DNA from: Haloplanus natans DSM 17983
GTDB taxonomy: Archaea; Halobacteriota; Halobacteria; Halobacteriales; Haloferacaceae
Length of the DNA: 64,000 bases
Assembly: GCF_000427685.1 (NCBI RefSeq)
Contig: NZ_KE386573.1
Location: forward strand, 310,001-374,000
Direction: 5' to 3'
Shown here: piece by piece, positions 28,652 to 37,333 of the stretch
Layout: every line of letters begins with the position of its first letter
How positions within the stretch are numbered: position 1 is the stretch's first letter
The notes under the pieces: generated by a model
Told to the model about the DNA's origin: nothing
What the model saw: the letters and a program-made list of their open reading frames with translations, nothing else
Database searches by the model: none
Translations under genes and position numbers: made by a program

Positions 28652-29130
28652 CGTTTCGAACCTCCACGACGGCGGGCCATCTTCTCGTCCCACACCTTGC
28701 CTGCCGCTCCACCGTCGGCGGCAGCCATCAGTACCGGATGGTGCGTGTGCGGATGTTCAGTGTGCCACTGGAGCCAGTGGTAGAACCGCTCCACACGGAC
28801 CCAGTAGGAGTTGTACGCGGTCTTGAGTTTCAGCCGGTCTAGGAGGTCTGTCATCCACGTCTCCACGTCGGCCGGCGTGGCAAGCGCGTGATGACGGCCG
28901 CGCTCGGCCATGTGCTCCTTCCAGTAGCGACCAGCGCGGCGAGCATCCTCTTTGAACCGGTCGGAGTCAAAGCGTGGAAACAGGTGCTCGGTCAGGAACT
29001 CGTCCCACACGTCGCGTCCTTCGTAGGCGTTCGCGTGGTGGTGGAGGCGATAGCGATCCGGCACGTCCGACAGCCGCTTGTAGACGCCCATGCGATCTCG
29101 CGGATCCGGGGACTTCCGGCCGCGACTCAT
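28648..29130 (-). CDS. Integrase-associated core-binding-domain protein
   Basis: A 160-aa protein (MSRGRKSPDPRDRMGVYKRL). The segment AYNSYWVRVERFYHWLQWHTEHPH resembles the SAM-like N-terminal domain of tyrosine recombinases, but there is no catalytic domain. It overlaps the integrase ATG by 4 bp and the preceding stop by 1 bp (or 4 bp if the GTG at 29133 is used). It is likely an accessory factor for recombination, as in SNJ2-like modules. Confidence 0.7.
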   Translation of the reverse strand: MSRGRKSPDPRDRMGVYKRLSDVPDRYRLHHHANAYEGRDVWDEFLTEHLFPRFDSDRFKEDARRAGRYWKEHMAERGRHHALATPADVETWMTDLLDRLKLKTAYNSYWVRVERFYHWLQWHTEHPHTHHPVLMAAADGGAAGKVWDEKMARRRGGSKR

Positions 29131-29579
29131 CACCCACCACCATCCGAAGCGTCCTCAGTCGCGTAGTACGCGCTGTCATCGGTCGTGAGGGACTCACCCT
29201 CCAGTTCATCGAGGTGGTCACTCACCCGCCCTGGAACGGTGTCGATGACGTGTTGAATGATTTCGTCGTAGGTAGCTCCGGGGTTGTTCTCGACATATTG
29301 ATTGACGGTGTTCCGTTCGTCGTCGTGAAGACGATCCTCTAACGTCTGGATACGTGCTCGGGTCCGGTCGAGCTCGTCTTTCAGGTCGTTTCGCTGCTCT
29401 CGGAGTTCTTGATTCGTTTCGTCCGGATCGACGGTCGCGTCGAACTTCTTGAGCCCGGCCTCGACCATCGCTTGCATGAACTCGGAGACGCTCATGTCGA
29501 ACGCATCTGCCCGGTCCTTCCAGCGTTCGTACTGTTCCGTCGTCGGATAGGTCATTGCCGGCTGTGTGTCGCTACTCAT
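29130..29579 (-). CDS. Integrase-operon protein with N-terminal helical and coiled-coil regions
   Basis: 149 aa from MSSDTQPAMTYPTTEQYERW. A short RHH/helical-looking domain (FDMSVSEFMQAMVEAG) is followed by a coiled coil (about residues 55-95, ELREQRNDLKDELDRTRA) and a small helical C-terminus (ATYDEIIQHVIDTVPGRV), possibly winged-helix. It overlaps the preceding gene by 8 bp and the next by 1-4 bp. Probably DNA-binding; possibly a recombination directionality or repressor factor. Confidence 0.65.
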   Translation of the reverse strand: MSSDTQPAMTYPTTEQYERWKDRADAFDMSVSEFMQAMVEAGLKKFDATVDPDETNQELREQRNDLKDELDRTRARIQTLEDRLHDDERNTVNQYVENNPGATYDEIIQHVIDTVPGRVSDHLDELEGESLTTDDSAYYATEDASDGGG

Positions 29580-29832
29580 CGTCTTTCTCGTTCGTCTCGC
29601 CCGACTCGTCCACCACAATAGCGGCTTGGAGTTCCGAGTACAGGGCCGGGTGATTTTCATGGAGGATCTGGACATCCTCGTCGAGCTTCTGGATTTTCTT
29701 CCGGACGCGACTCACGACCGCGTAGTAATAGTCCTCGTTGACATCGGCTTCGCCGGACAGTATCTCCCGCTCTCGTGGAGTGAGCAGCGCCCGTCTGTCG
29801 TCGGCCATCTGTACTGTTTGCATCGTTGCCAT
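29572..29832 (-). CDS. Small conserved first gene of the integrase operon
   Basis: An 86-aa protein. LTPREREILSGEADVNEDYYYAV is a helix-turn-helix-like stretch followed by RVRKKIQKLDEDVQIL. Such genes recur in front of haloarchaeal integrase modules and are probably transcriptional regulators. The ATG at 29832 is supported by a TTTATT box about 29 bp upstream; an internal ATG at 29808 is also possible. Its promoter region holds three operator-like repeats. Confidence 0.65.
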   Translation of the reverse strand: MATMQTVQMADDRRALLTPREREILSGEADVNEDYYYAVVSRVRKKIQKLDEDVQILHENHPALYSELQAAIVVDESGETNEKDDE

Positions 29833-29834
29833 AC

Positions 29835-29900
29835 ACTTACCACATATGGTTTCCTTGGAATAAACTTACCGCATATGGATACACTACCATATGTGGTAGT
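29835..29900. promoter_or_regulatory. Operator-like repeats at the integrase operon promoter
   Basis: ACTTACCACATATGG (29835-29849) and ACTTACCGCATATGG (29864-29878) are direct repeats 29 bp apart that bracket a TTTATT TATA-like box read on the minus strand (about 29859-29865). A third site, ACTACCATATGTGGTAGT (29883-29900), is a perfect inverted repeat (7-bp arms) and matches the others on the opposite strand. This arrangement fits repressor control of integrase expression. Confidence 0.75.
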
Positions 29901-29937
29901 GTTCTTGAGCCGGTGGTACTGTAGCTGATTGCCGGTT

Positions 29938-30156
29938 TCATTCTTCCTCCTGAACAATCGGTATCAGCTGTACCTCGCCATCGACGATGCGCAATTCGAC
30001 GGCCTCTGCCGTTGTGGGATTGACGGCGATATTCCGGAGTTCTTCGGGAGTAAAGAACATCGCCGCCCCGATCGGCTCCCCATCGCTGTCGTGGGCGATA
30101 CGCGCTGTTCGACCGTCTGGGTGCGTGCGGATGATGGCTGGAATCTCGTTGCCCAT
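29938..30156 (-). CDS. Small uncharacterised protein
   Basis: A 72-aa protein (MGNEIPAIIRTHPDGR ... ELRIVDGEVQLIPIV) that looks like a small beta-rich domain. A TATTTA box on the minus strand (30182-30187) lies about 27 bp upstream of its ATG. The iterons at 30203-30229 are just upstream of that box. Unrecognised family; possibly a regulator or antitoxin-like protein. Confidence 0.55.
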   Translation of the reverse strand: MGNEIPAIIRTHPDGRTARIAHDSDGEPIGAAMFFTPEELRNIAVNPTTAEAVELRIVDGEVQLIPIVQEEE

Positions 30157-30183
30157 CGCCTACGCCGATTGTCTCCGATGGTA

Positions 30184-30482
30184 AATACGGTCCAATTAAT
30201 TGGGATTGGTAGAATTGGTGGAATTGGCGACCGGAGTAGAATAATTGGCGTTACTTCCTCTTCATAATCAGAATTAGAGATTTGGAACATATAACACGCC
30301 GTTTGAGCGTCTCCCCATCTGTTTCGTAATTACTATACTCGGATCTACCCCCGCAAGAAGGAATCAAATCCTTCGAAAACTCCCGGTATGAGGCTGACGA
30401 CGCAACTGATCACAGCAAGTGGTCAATCCGACGCAGACGGGCACAACACGTCCCCGGAGTGGAGATCGCACGAACGAGCTGC
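30184..30482. repeat. Iteron-bearing module, right copy
   Basis: Three tandem 9-mers (GGATTGGTA, GAATTGGTG, GAATTGGCG; 30203-30229) are followed by about 250 bp shared with 19684-19955. The iterons lie in the divergent spacer between the 72-aa gene and the small protein at 30388, so they could be control sites or a replication/maintenance sequence. Confidence 0.75.
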
Positions 30483-30588
30483 TCCTTCCCCGCCCGTGTG
30501 GGGGCTTGCGGCCGACCCGGCGGCCGTCGTCGTTCTCTTAACAAACCTCGGCCTGTGCCTCCCAGTCGTTTGGGAAACCTCCATTTGA
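30388..30588 (+). CDS. Small protein with a hydrophobic segment
   Basis: A 66-aa protein: a polar N-terminus (ITASGQSDADG), then WGLAADPAAVVVLLTNLGLCL, one likely membrane segment. A frameshifted homologue exists at 19872, showing that the reading frame is shared between the two module copies. Function is unknown. Confidence 0.45.
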   Translation: MRLTTQLITASGQSDADGHNTSPEWRSHERAAPSPPVWGLAADPAAVVVLLTNLGLCLPVVWETSI

Positions 30589-30860
30589 GTCGTCTTCCGG
30601 CTACCGGATTCTGTTGAACTTCTCAGAGTTCGAGAACGACACGCTCACCGCCGGGGAGCATCACACCATTTCCGATGTTGACCCAAGCTACTGGCTCTGT
30701 TGGAATTCTATTCTTCAGACATATTTTGTCTGAAACAGCCGGTCACTGAAGAGTGCGTACTGAACGATTCACAAATGACACTTCGACCACCAATTACGAC
30801 GGACAGCCGAGACAAAATGTCTACGAACCGTACGTTGTGATTGCCCTCAGAGTAATCTCA
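30589..30860. other. Intergenic region with a perfect hairpin
   Basis: No gene seen. TTCAGACA-TATTT-TGTCTGAA (30714-30734) forms an 8-bp stem with a 5-nt loop. It lies 130 bp beyond the stop of the PKD gene (minus strand) and could serve as a terminator or be an IS end. Confidence 0.4.
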
Positions 30861-33260
30861 CTACCCAAGTGCATCAAGATCACTCTGGAGCAAATTCCCA
30901 AGTGCATCGAGAACACTCTGGAGCAAATTCTCAAGCGCATCGAGTATCCCCTCGCCCGATTCTTCGCTTGGCGGTGCAGTCTCCGTGCTCGTCTGTTCGT
31001 CGGTTGACGAGGAAGCTTCCGTATTCGTTGGCGTTGTCTTGGCTCGTGTTTCGCCGTCGTTATTGATGATCCCGGTTATCGTCGCAGAGCCCCCCTCATC
31101 GTCAACAACGAGTAGTTCGATGTCGCGAGAATCAACGTCTTGGGCCTCGTAGGTTACCTGTTTGCCCGTCACCAGAGTGCCGTTTTCGAAGGTCCAGACG
31201 TACTGGGTGATGGTCCCGTCGTCATCCTCAGAGGCGCTCGCATCGAGCGTTACCATCCCGGACTGGCTGTCGACCGATGAAGTAAACGCCGCGGTGGGCG
31301 GTCTATTTGGGACAGAGACGTTAATTTCCTTTTCACGCACATCAGTATTCCCGATGCTATCAGTTACAGTCAATCGAATGGTATAGACCCCACCACTCGC
31401 GTAGGTGTGTGTCTGCGTCGGCCCGTCCGCAGTCGATCCGTCGCCGAATTCCCACCGATACGAACTGATAGGTCCCTCGGCGTCGGTCGATGCACTGGCA
31501 TCAAACGACACAGATTCGCCCGTCTGCGAATCAAACGTGCTCGGGGCAAACGCGGCTTGCGGTAAGGTGTCTTTCACGGTTACTGTCCTCGTCGCTGTAT
31601 CAGTGTTACCGTTCCCGTCTCGGACTGTCAGCTCGACCGTGTACGTCCCGGGACTGGTGTAGGTGTGGGTTCGGCTTGCAGTCGAGAGCTGTCCCGTCGA
31701 GCTGCCGTCGCCGAACGACCACTTATAGGCTGTGATGCTGCCAAAGAGACTGTATGACTGTCGTGCCGTCAGTGTGATTGGGTCGCCGACTTCAACGGTC
31801 GTCTCGCTCGACTCGAAGCGCGAAGCGACGAGCTGGACATTTTGTATCTGGCTCAGATCCGTTTCGAGCTGGGAGTCGGTCAGGTTTGTGTTCGAGAGAA
31901 TCAGTTCCGGTTCGGAGCTGTCGTCCTCTGTCCTCTCAGTCGTCGACGTATCTGTTGACCCGTTGAGCGATGTGTCGTCGAACGACGGTTCGGAGATGCT
32001 GGTAATCAGACTATCGTCCACGAGTTCGGTTGAGATCGTATCGCCAGCCCTGACATCTGTGAACTGGCTTGGGGTCTTTCCATCAGCGCTGATGAACACG
32101 TCGTATGACCCCTCTACCCACCGTTCTCCACTCCACGGCGTCACTCCGACAACCTCACCGTCGACGAAAACGGTCGCCCCAGGCTCTGTGGTGCGGACCG
32201 TTATCGGTTGCTTGATCTTCGTCAGTCGAGTATCAATGTCGCGTGGCTCGGCCATACGGCGCGTTTCGGGAAGGTACCCCCGATCGGCCACAGTAACTCG
32301 AACCGAGCCGTCTCTCCCCACATCTGTCGGGACCTCTCCTGTCCACGGCGTCGTCCCAACCCGCTCTCTGTCGATAGTTACGACCGCTCCGTCGACGTTC
32401 GAGGTGACCGTCACCGTCTCTGTCCGATCCTGCTCGGGGGATTCGATTTTCAGTGGCTCGTCGGGCACGAAAATGTACGGCGGGGTCCCATACAGTGAGT
32501 CGAAAATCTCAGCGAAGCCTTGGTCCGGAATGTCTGTCGGCTGCAGACAGGCGTCGAAATCCTCGCCTGTCAGCGAACCTCTTGCTTCGGGATCCCAGCA
32601 AGTTTCAAACTTGATCGATTCGATAGTCGTTCGCTTCTCGCCAGGCCCGAGGAACTGCGACATCTCGATGGCGTGACTGCCGTGTGACCACACCTTGTCC
32701 TCGCGTGAAGTTCCGACGTATAGCGGTGTCTCATCGCCCTTCTCTCCTGGGCCGAAATACCTTTTCGGTCCAATCGGCCGGTACGTCACGATGTCACGAG
32801 TTCCGTCAGCGGTATTCGCGCTCACCTCGTGCCCGGGAGTAAAGAACTCGTCAGAGGCGTCTTTCGTAAAGAAACTGTGCAGCTTCTTGAACGGACCGCC
32901 AATGAGGACCGAGAATAGTTTGGCCGTCGAGCGCCCAGCCTGACCGTTATCTTTCGGATCTTTTGGGCGCGTGTCGCTGACCATCTTGAGCTGGAATCCG
33001 GAGGCGTATCCGTCGCCATCACGGTCGATACGTTTAACAACGACCAGTTTTTCTATGCCTCCCGATCCTCGTGTGTTGAATTCGATTTTCGCCGGTAGTG
33101 ACGTTCCCGCTTCTGTGTCTACAGATGGTCTTACCTCCGGCGGCTCGTTGTAATCAGTGGTAGGAAGACCTGGTGTAGTCGCTCCGATCGCCGGTCCGGC
33201 AGCGAGAACGATCATAATGACGGACAGGATGGTTAGCGTGGTGTAACGTATGTTTTTCAT
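30861..33260 (-). CDS. Secreted PEGA/PKD-domain surface protein
   Basis: 799 aa from MKNIRYTT. A Sec signal peptide (hydrophobic core TLTILSVIMIVLAAG) is followed by a unique N-terminal domain to ~260, two PEGA-like domains (VTIDRERVGTTPWTG, then VFVDGEVVGVTPWSG), a Ser/Thr/Asp linker and three PKD-like domains (YKWSFGDGS, YRWEFGDGS, YVWTFENG). The C-terminus carries two and a half 11-residue amphipathic repeats (LLQSVLDALGN type). It is probably attached to or projecting from the cell surface. The ATG at 33260 fits an AT-rich promoter about 25 bp upstream; a TTG at 33272 is less likely. Confidence 0.85.
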   Translation of the reverse strand: MKNIRYTTLTILSVIMIVLAAGPAIGATTPGLPTTDYNEPPEVRPSVDTEAGTSLPAKIEFNTRGSGGIEKLVVVKRIDRDGDGYASGFQLKMVSDTRPKDPKDNGQAGRSTAKLFSVLIGGPFKKLHSFFTKDASDEFFTPGHEVSANTADGTRDIVTYRPIGPKRYFGPGEKGDETPLYVGTSREDKVWSHGSHAIEMSQFLGPGEKRTTIESIKFETCWDPEARGSLTGEDFDACLQPTDIPDQGFAEIFDSLYGTPPYIFVPDEPLKIESPEQDRTETVTVTSNVDGAVVTIDRERVGTTPWTGEVPTDVGRDGSVRVTVADRGYLPETRRMAEPRDIDTRLTKIKQPITVRTTEPGATVFVDGEVVGVTPWSGERWVEGSYDVFISADGKTPSQFTDVRAGDTISTELVDDSLITSISEPSFDDTSLNGSTDTSTTERTEDDSSEPELILSNTNLTDSQLETDLSQIQNVQLVASRFESSETTVEVGDPITLTARQSYSLFGSITAYKWSFGDGSSTGQLSTASRTHTYTSPGTYTVELTVRDGNGNTDTATRTVTVKDTLPQAAFAPSTFDSQTGESVSFDASASTDAEGPISSYRWEFGDGSTADGPTQTHTYASGGVYTIRLTVTDSIGNTDVREKEINVSVPNRPPTAAFTSSVDSQSGMVTLDASASEDDDGTITQYVWTFENGTLVTGKQVTYEAQDVDSRDIELLVVDDEGGSATITGIINNDGETRAKTTPTNTEASSSTDEQTSTETAPPSEESGEGILDALENLLQSVLDALGNLLQSDLDALG
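30865..30951. repeat. 33-bp tandem repeats at the 3' end of the PKD gene
   Basis: Units at 30865-30897 and 30898-30930 are nearly identical and a partial third unit follows to 30951. They encode an 11-residue repeat with Leu spacing suited to an amphipathic helix. Confidence 0.8.
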
Positions 33261-33617
33261 ACTAGTATCCAAATATTCTAATTTATTCAGATGTAACTGG
33301 TAAAGGTCTATTGGTTAATTATTAACAGTGTCTTTTCTGTAGAGCTTTCAATGGGCTCTAAACCCAGCTACATCGTAGCTGCGTTCGCAAACCCGAAGTA
33401 CTCCAGACAGGAACCAGGTATGTTGAGGCCAGTTTTGATACTTCGTTTGTCTGTATTGAGCAATCCGGAACGGTTGAATCTCTGTGCGGTTCTATGCGAG
33501 ATACGCGCAGTGTATTCAGCGCGGCTTCCGAAACCTATCATTGACTGAGGAATTCAACAAAGCCATCCTTTCGATCGCACCCGTGCTCTCTCTTCTATCC
33601 GGTCTATGTGGGGACTC
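33261..33617. other. No convincing gene
   Basis: Holds the PKD promoter at the left. The rest has only short frames on both strands (for example 33351-33548) with no recognisable protein. A GAATTCAACAAAG stretch (33552-33564) resembles TTTGTTGAATTC at 41417-41428 read inversely, so an IS remnant is possible. Confidence 0.4.
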
Positions 33618-34415
33618 CTATGCGTAGATGTGCCCTTCGATAGCTCTGCCTTCGCGAGCCACCCCGTCGCTCAGTGCCCGGCGGACTGCAAATGCGGCAC
33701 ACAAGCTGTCTAGGGCGTCATCTGAGTGACTCGCTCTCTCGACGTCCTCGTCCTTGATGGACATCTTCTCGTGGGCCTGTAGCCCCTCGGCATTCACTCG
33801 ACGACGCCGTCGTGATTGCTGACTATTGTCCTTGTACCCGGTCCGATAGAGCCGTTCAACGCCGAATGTGGCTGCTGGATACACCTCCAGCAACGTCGGT
33901 TTCATCGGGTCTCGACGCTGCATCGGCACCACTCGTACCGCATCGTCGGCGACGAGCGGGTGGAGCACGTCACGCAGCCCATAGAAGACCTGATACTGTA
34001 CCTGGGGGCTCATCGGGGATTGCCCACCAAATCGGAAGTCAGTCTCTCGCTTTGAGCGGCCGTTCGATGCATACGCACCGGGATAGGCCTCAACCTCCTC
34101 CCCGGCAAAGGTATTTGCAAAGCGGTGAAGAAACTCGTCCCAGTGGTCGACTCCGGTCGTCGACTGTGGGAGTGAAAAGGGAAAATCCAGTCCGAAGACA
34201 GCTGTCTCTGTCCGGCGAATCAGATCGCGTAGCGCAGCAAGAATCTCATCCCGGTAGGTGGCTTCGAATCGATCTGCCGCAGATTGGACGGTTTCGACCT
34301 GGAGGTGATTGTCTGGTGTGCCTGTCATCGAAGCCTCGGTAATCCAAATCTTCTGGCCCGGTGATTTACTCCCGCTAAAATCGATTCCGTAGACTGTGAT
34401 TGACATAGCGACCAT
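33618..34415 (-). CDS. DUF429 domain protein (RNase H-fold)
   Basis: A 265-aa protein. VYGIDFSGSKSPG at the N-terminus and AVFGLDFPFSLP match DUF429, a family with an RNase H-like fold suspected of nuclease activity. EVYPAATFG and the Asp-rich HSDDALDSLCAAFAVR C-terminus supply further conserved acidic sites. The start may be 34415 or the ATG three codons later (34406). It stands alone in the element, next to nuclease operons. Confidence 0.75.
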   Translation of the reverse strand: MVAMSITVYGIDFSGSKSPGQKIWITEASMTGTPDNHLQVETVQSAADRFEATYRDEILAALRDLIRRTETAVFGLDFPFSLPQSTTGVDHWDEFLHRFANTFAGEEVEAYPGAYASNGRSKRETDFRFGGQSPMSPQVQYQVFYGLRDVLHPLVADDAVRVVPMQRRDPMKPTLLEVYPAATFGVERLYRTGYKDNSQQSRRRRRVNAEGLQAHEKMSIKDEDVERASHSDDALDSLCAAFAVRRALSDGVAREGRAIEGHIYA

Positions 34416-34716
34416 TCAACTCTCTGTACAATTGTTCTATCGACCACTGATGTCGACTCTGTCCTCTTCATGTTGACCACCAACCCCCGGCAGTCTGGCG
34501 AGTGAGCGGTGAGGCACGATGCGCTACCCAGATTGGAACCGATACTGTGTTGATTCAGAGCCAGGGCGTTGCTAATAGAAGCGATTCCGGCTGTTCAGTA
34601 ATTGGCAATCTCATGACTCGAATGTTAGCAATCACAGGATTGCTTGTGATGGCAAACGGGGGACTGCCAATGTTGGCAGTCCGCGATTATATACGGTTTC
34701 AGATTGAGGTCCCGAT
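34416..34716. other. No gene recognised
   Basis: A 300-bp spacer between DUF429 and the 98-aa protein. It contains frames but none with coding character. AT-rich parts near 34685-34700 (TTATATACGG) may be the promoter of the next gene. Confidence 0.4.
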
Positions 34717-35013
34717 GTGGATCGAGACTTGGAACTGCGAGTCAACGGCCATCTCTACGAGATTACGGCGGTCAACGACGAAGTCATCGGATCAAGACAG
34801 GGGTTCCCAGCAGCGGAAGATGGCTACTCGAAAACGCTTGAGAGCGTGGCCGACTGTGCGGGTCGTGAGTTGGTGGATCAGGTTGCCGAGAGCATCAAAG
34901 AGCACATTCGCACTCACGAGGAACGCCCGACTAACCGATCCGTGCGTCGAGATGCCCGGACGCTCCTTGCGGAGGCTAATATCGTAGCGGACACGTATCT
35001 CAATCAGGCCTAA
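34717..35013 (+). CDS. Uncharacterised 98-aa protein
   Basis: ATG start (MDRDLELRVNGHLYEITAVNDE). A beta-rich N-terminus is followed by helical LVDQVAESIKEHIRTHEERP. TTATATA lies 20-30 bp upstream. Acidic, no Cys motif, no recognised family. It precedes the HNH operon on the same strand by 187 bp. Confidence 0.5.
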   Translation: MDRDLELRVNGHLYEITAVNDEVIGSRQGFPAAEDGYSKTLESVADCAGRELVDQVAESIKEHIRTHEERPTNRSVRRDARTLLAEANIVADTYLNQA

Positions 35014-35200
35014 TCCAGAGCAGTCTACACGTACCAAGGACCTTCTTTAGAACGTTCGAGGCACCGCTGTCCGGGCGGGGGCAGAGCGCTAATTAATGCA
35101 ATCAGAGTAGAGTCTGTCTAACACGAATGAACCCACTTCAAGGTATAATTTCCACAGATATGGCATACTCTTACAATCTCGGTGATATTACAGAACGAGC

Positions 35201-36250
35201 ATGACTGACAACCGCCGGATGACCGCCGATCGGTTCTACGGCGGTGTCTCCAGTCGGCTCCAAAATCTCCGGTCGATGCTCACCTACGTTCGTGACGAGT
35301 CTCCCACCCGAAACGAACTCAATCAGTGGGTCATCGAAAACACCCGAGCAGGAAGTTCGGATGCCGTCAGCCACCATCTCACGTTTCTCGAGTCAATTAG
35401 ACTCATCGAGCTATCCGACACCGGGTGCGAACTTAATAAGTATGGCCAGCGGTGGCTCGAAGACCAGACACCGGAAACGCTCTACGAGGCTCTCTCATCG
35501 GGAGTGAAGGGATTCGACACTATCCTCGAAGCCCTGCAGGAGGGGTCGATGACTGATGAGGACATCATGGATCTGCTCGTCGGTGAGTTCGACGAGGCTC
35601 AGATGTCAAAGCCTGGACCTGCGATTCGACACCGGGAATGGTTGCAAGTCCTGGGGTTCGTGGAACGTGAAGATGGAGTGAATAGACTCACCCCTGAAGG
35701 CCGCGAGTTACTGGAAGCGGAAACTGAAACGGAATCTGAGGCACGTCACGGGACGGGCGAGCCGACCCAGGGAGCCGTTGAAACGGAACGCACACGTCTC
35801 GAAAACGCAACGGATAGCGAACCGCAATTGATTGACGACGAGGAGATATATACTGAAGCTCGCAGACGTGCGCGTGATACGGCGTTCTCGGAGTTGGTTC
35901 GGCAAGCGTATGATACGACGTGTGCTATCTGTGGACGCAGTCGAGAAACACCGAATGGGAATCCCGAGGTCGAAGCAGCTCATATCTACCCCAAACAGGA
36001 GGGCGGAGCCGATGATGTGCGAAACGGGATTGCCCTCTGTAAGCTACACCACTGGGCCTTCGATACGGGGTGGCTCGCAATCAGTGACGAGTATGAGATT
36101 TTGGTGAAGGAGGCCCCTGCTCGGAACGGCTACCACGAATTCAAGCGGCTTGAAGACGACAAGATTACTCTTCCCGACGAAGAGCAGGCAGAGCCTCATC
36201 CGATGTTTCTCACAGAACACCGCCAACGTCACGGATTCAACGATGACTGA
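35201..36250 (+). CDS. HNH endonuclease with N-terminal winged-helix region
   Basis: A 349-aa protein. Residues 1-175 contain two winged-helix-like units (NELNQWVIENTRAGSSDAVSHHLTFLE; EDIMDLLVGEF) ending in REWLQVLGFVE. The C-terminal HNH has Cys241-x2-Cys244, His261 in EAAHIYPK, and Cys279/His283-His284 (LCKLHHWAFD). This is a sequence-binding helper fused to a DNA-cutting domain, as in restriction factors. Its stop overlaps the start of the DUF6884 gene by 8 bp, so the three genes 35201-37315 form a tight operon. Confidence 0.85.
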   Translation: MTDNRRMTADRFYGGVSSRLQNLRSMLTYVRDESPTRNELNQWVIENTRAGSSDAVSHHLTFLESIRLIELSDTGCELNKYGQRWLEDQTPETLYEALSSGVKGFDTILEALQEGSMTDEDIMDLLVGEFDEAQMSKPGPAIRHREWLQVLGFVEREDGVNRLTPEGRELLEAETETESEARHGTGEPTQGAVETERTRLENATDSEPQLIDDEEIYTEARRRARDTAFSELVRQAYDTTCAICGRSRETPNGNPEVEAAHIYPKQEGGADDVRNGIALCKLHHWAFDTGWLAISDEYEILVKEAPARNGYHEFKRLEDDKITLPDEEQAEPHPMFLTEHRQRHGFNDD

Positions 36251-36668
36251 AATTGGACTTGTAAGCTGTGTCAAGACCAAGCAAGAGGAGTCAGCTACTC
36301 CAAAGAACCTCTACACATCACCGTATTTCGAAAAGATGCAGGCATATGCCGAACAGTACCACGACGACTGGTGGATCCTCTCGGCCAAGCACGGTCTTCT
36401 TGACCCAGACGGGATTGCTATCGAGCCCTACGACGAAACTCTCACTGGCGCAAGAGTCGGACAGAAGCGAGAGTGGGCCAATCGCGTTGCCGAACAGTTG
36501 GATGAAGAGGGGCTTCTTTCAGACGATATTACCCTCGTTCTACACGCAGGGAAAGACTACTACGAGGAATTGCTACCCCTTCTCGAAGATAACAACGTGT
36601 CTGTTGAAATCCCAACAGAGGGGTTAGCTATCGGAGAGACGCAAGCGTGGTACAACGAACGACTATGA
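36243..36668 (+). CDS. DUF6884-type protein
   Basis: A 141-aa protein starting MTEIGLVSCVKTKQEE. SCVKTK, NLYTSPYFEKMQ and WWILSAKHGLLDPD are the DUF6884 hallmarks, seen in short proteins distantly like YaaA. Biochemistry is unknown; such proteins recur in mobile and defence-type loci. It overlaps the HNH gene by 8 bp and the GIY-YIG gene by 4 bp (ATGA), so expression is coupled. Confidence 0.75.
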   Translation: MTEIGLVSCVKTKQEESATPKNLYTSPYFEKMQAYAEQYHDDWWILSAKHGLLDPDGIAIEPYDETLTGARVGQKREWANRVAEQLDEEGLLSDDITLVLHAGKDYYEELLPLLEDNNVSVEIPTEGLAIGETQAWYNERL

Positions 36669-37315
36669 CGACCAAGGGGGAGATCTGGCAGAAGTGGACG
36701 GATCGTTATATTGACACGGAGAGTCCAATTCCGTTGTTTGAGACTGATGAGACTCTCACCGTCGAATACAAGAACTACGGCAAAGACGACAGACGAATCC
36801 TGAAACGAAGCGAGGAGATGGAAACGCTCGTCCGAGAGGAGGGGAGGAAGGTTATCAACGATTGGTCGACCTCCGACGACACGTATGATGGATTGATTTA
36901 CTTGATGTACTGGCTGGAGGATGGAAATGTCATCCCCCTCTACGTCGGCAAGGCAGGGAAGTACGGACGAGACGGTGAAGGCCTAAGTGCGAATCTACGT
37001 GGCCTCCGTGGAACGAGCACAGGGAAGTTTGCTCGATGGGGAGACGGTCACTACTACCATATCGGGAATCTCAGCGCTATCATCTTCGACCACGATAAGA
37101 ACCAGAAACAGAAATATGAGAAATGGGCTAACCGGCTTTTCGAGGAGGGAAGGCAACTTCGGCAGCAAACGTATTTCTGGACGAAAGCTTGGCGGCAGGA
37201 TGATGTTGGCCTGTACCACGACTTCGAGGTGCCACTTGAACAACTCGAATACCAGATTATTGGTTTAATTTCTGATCTTCACTCTGGAAGACTGCTGAAC
37301 GAAGAGGGGGCATAG
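36665..37315 (+). CDS. GIY-YIG-like nuclease, third gene of the HNH/DUF6884 operon
   Basis: A 216-aa protein. Residues ~78-100 read DGLIYLMYW ... VIPLYVGKAGKYG, a GIY-YIG motif in which the first element is LIYLMYW; Arg and Lys follow in SANLRGL. C-terminal FEVPLEQLEYQIIGLI may supply the Glu. The ATG overlaps the DUF6884 stop. With the HNH enzyme this puts two different nuclease domains in one operon. Confidence 0.65.
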   Translation: MTTKGEIWQKWTDRYIDTESPIPLFETDETLTVEYKNYGKDDRRILKRSEEMETLVREEGRKVINDWSTSDDTYDGLIYLMYWLEDGNVIPLYVGKAGKYGRDGEGLSANLRGLRGTSTGKFARWGDGHYYHIGNLSAIIFDHDKNQKQKYEKWANRLFEEGRQLRQQTYFWTKAWRQDDVGLYHDFEVPLEQLEYQIIGLISDLHSGRLLNEEGA

Positions 37316-37333
37316 GATAGCCTATTCGATAAA

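Noticed and set aside
29971-30184. Plus-strand frames opposite the 72-aa gene
   Set aside because: They are complements of that gene. No independent promoter or motif.
33351-33548. A 65-codon plus-strand frame in the gap after the PKD gene
   Set aside because: No recognisable domain, a competing frame on the other strand, and no promoter at a suitable distance.
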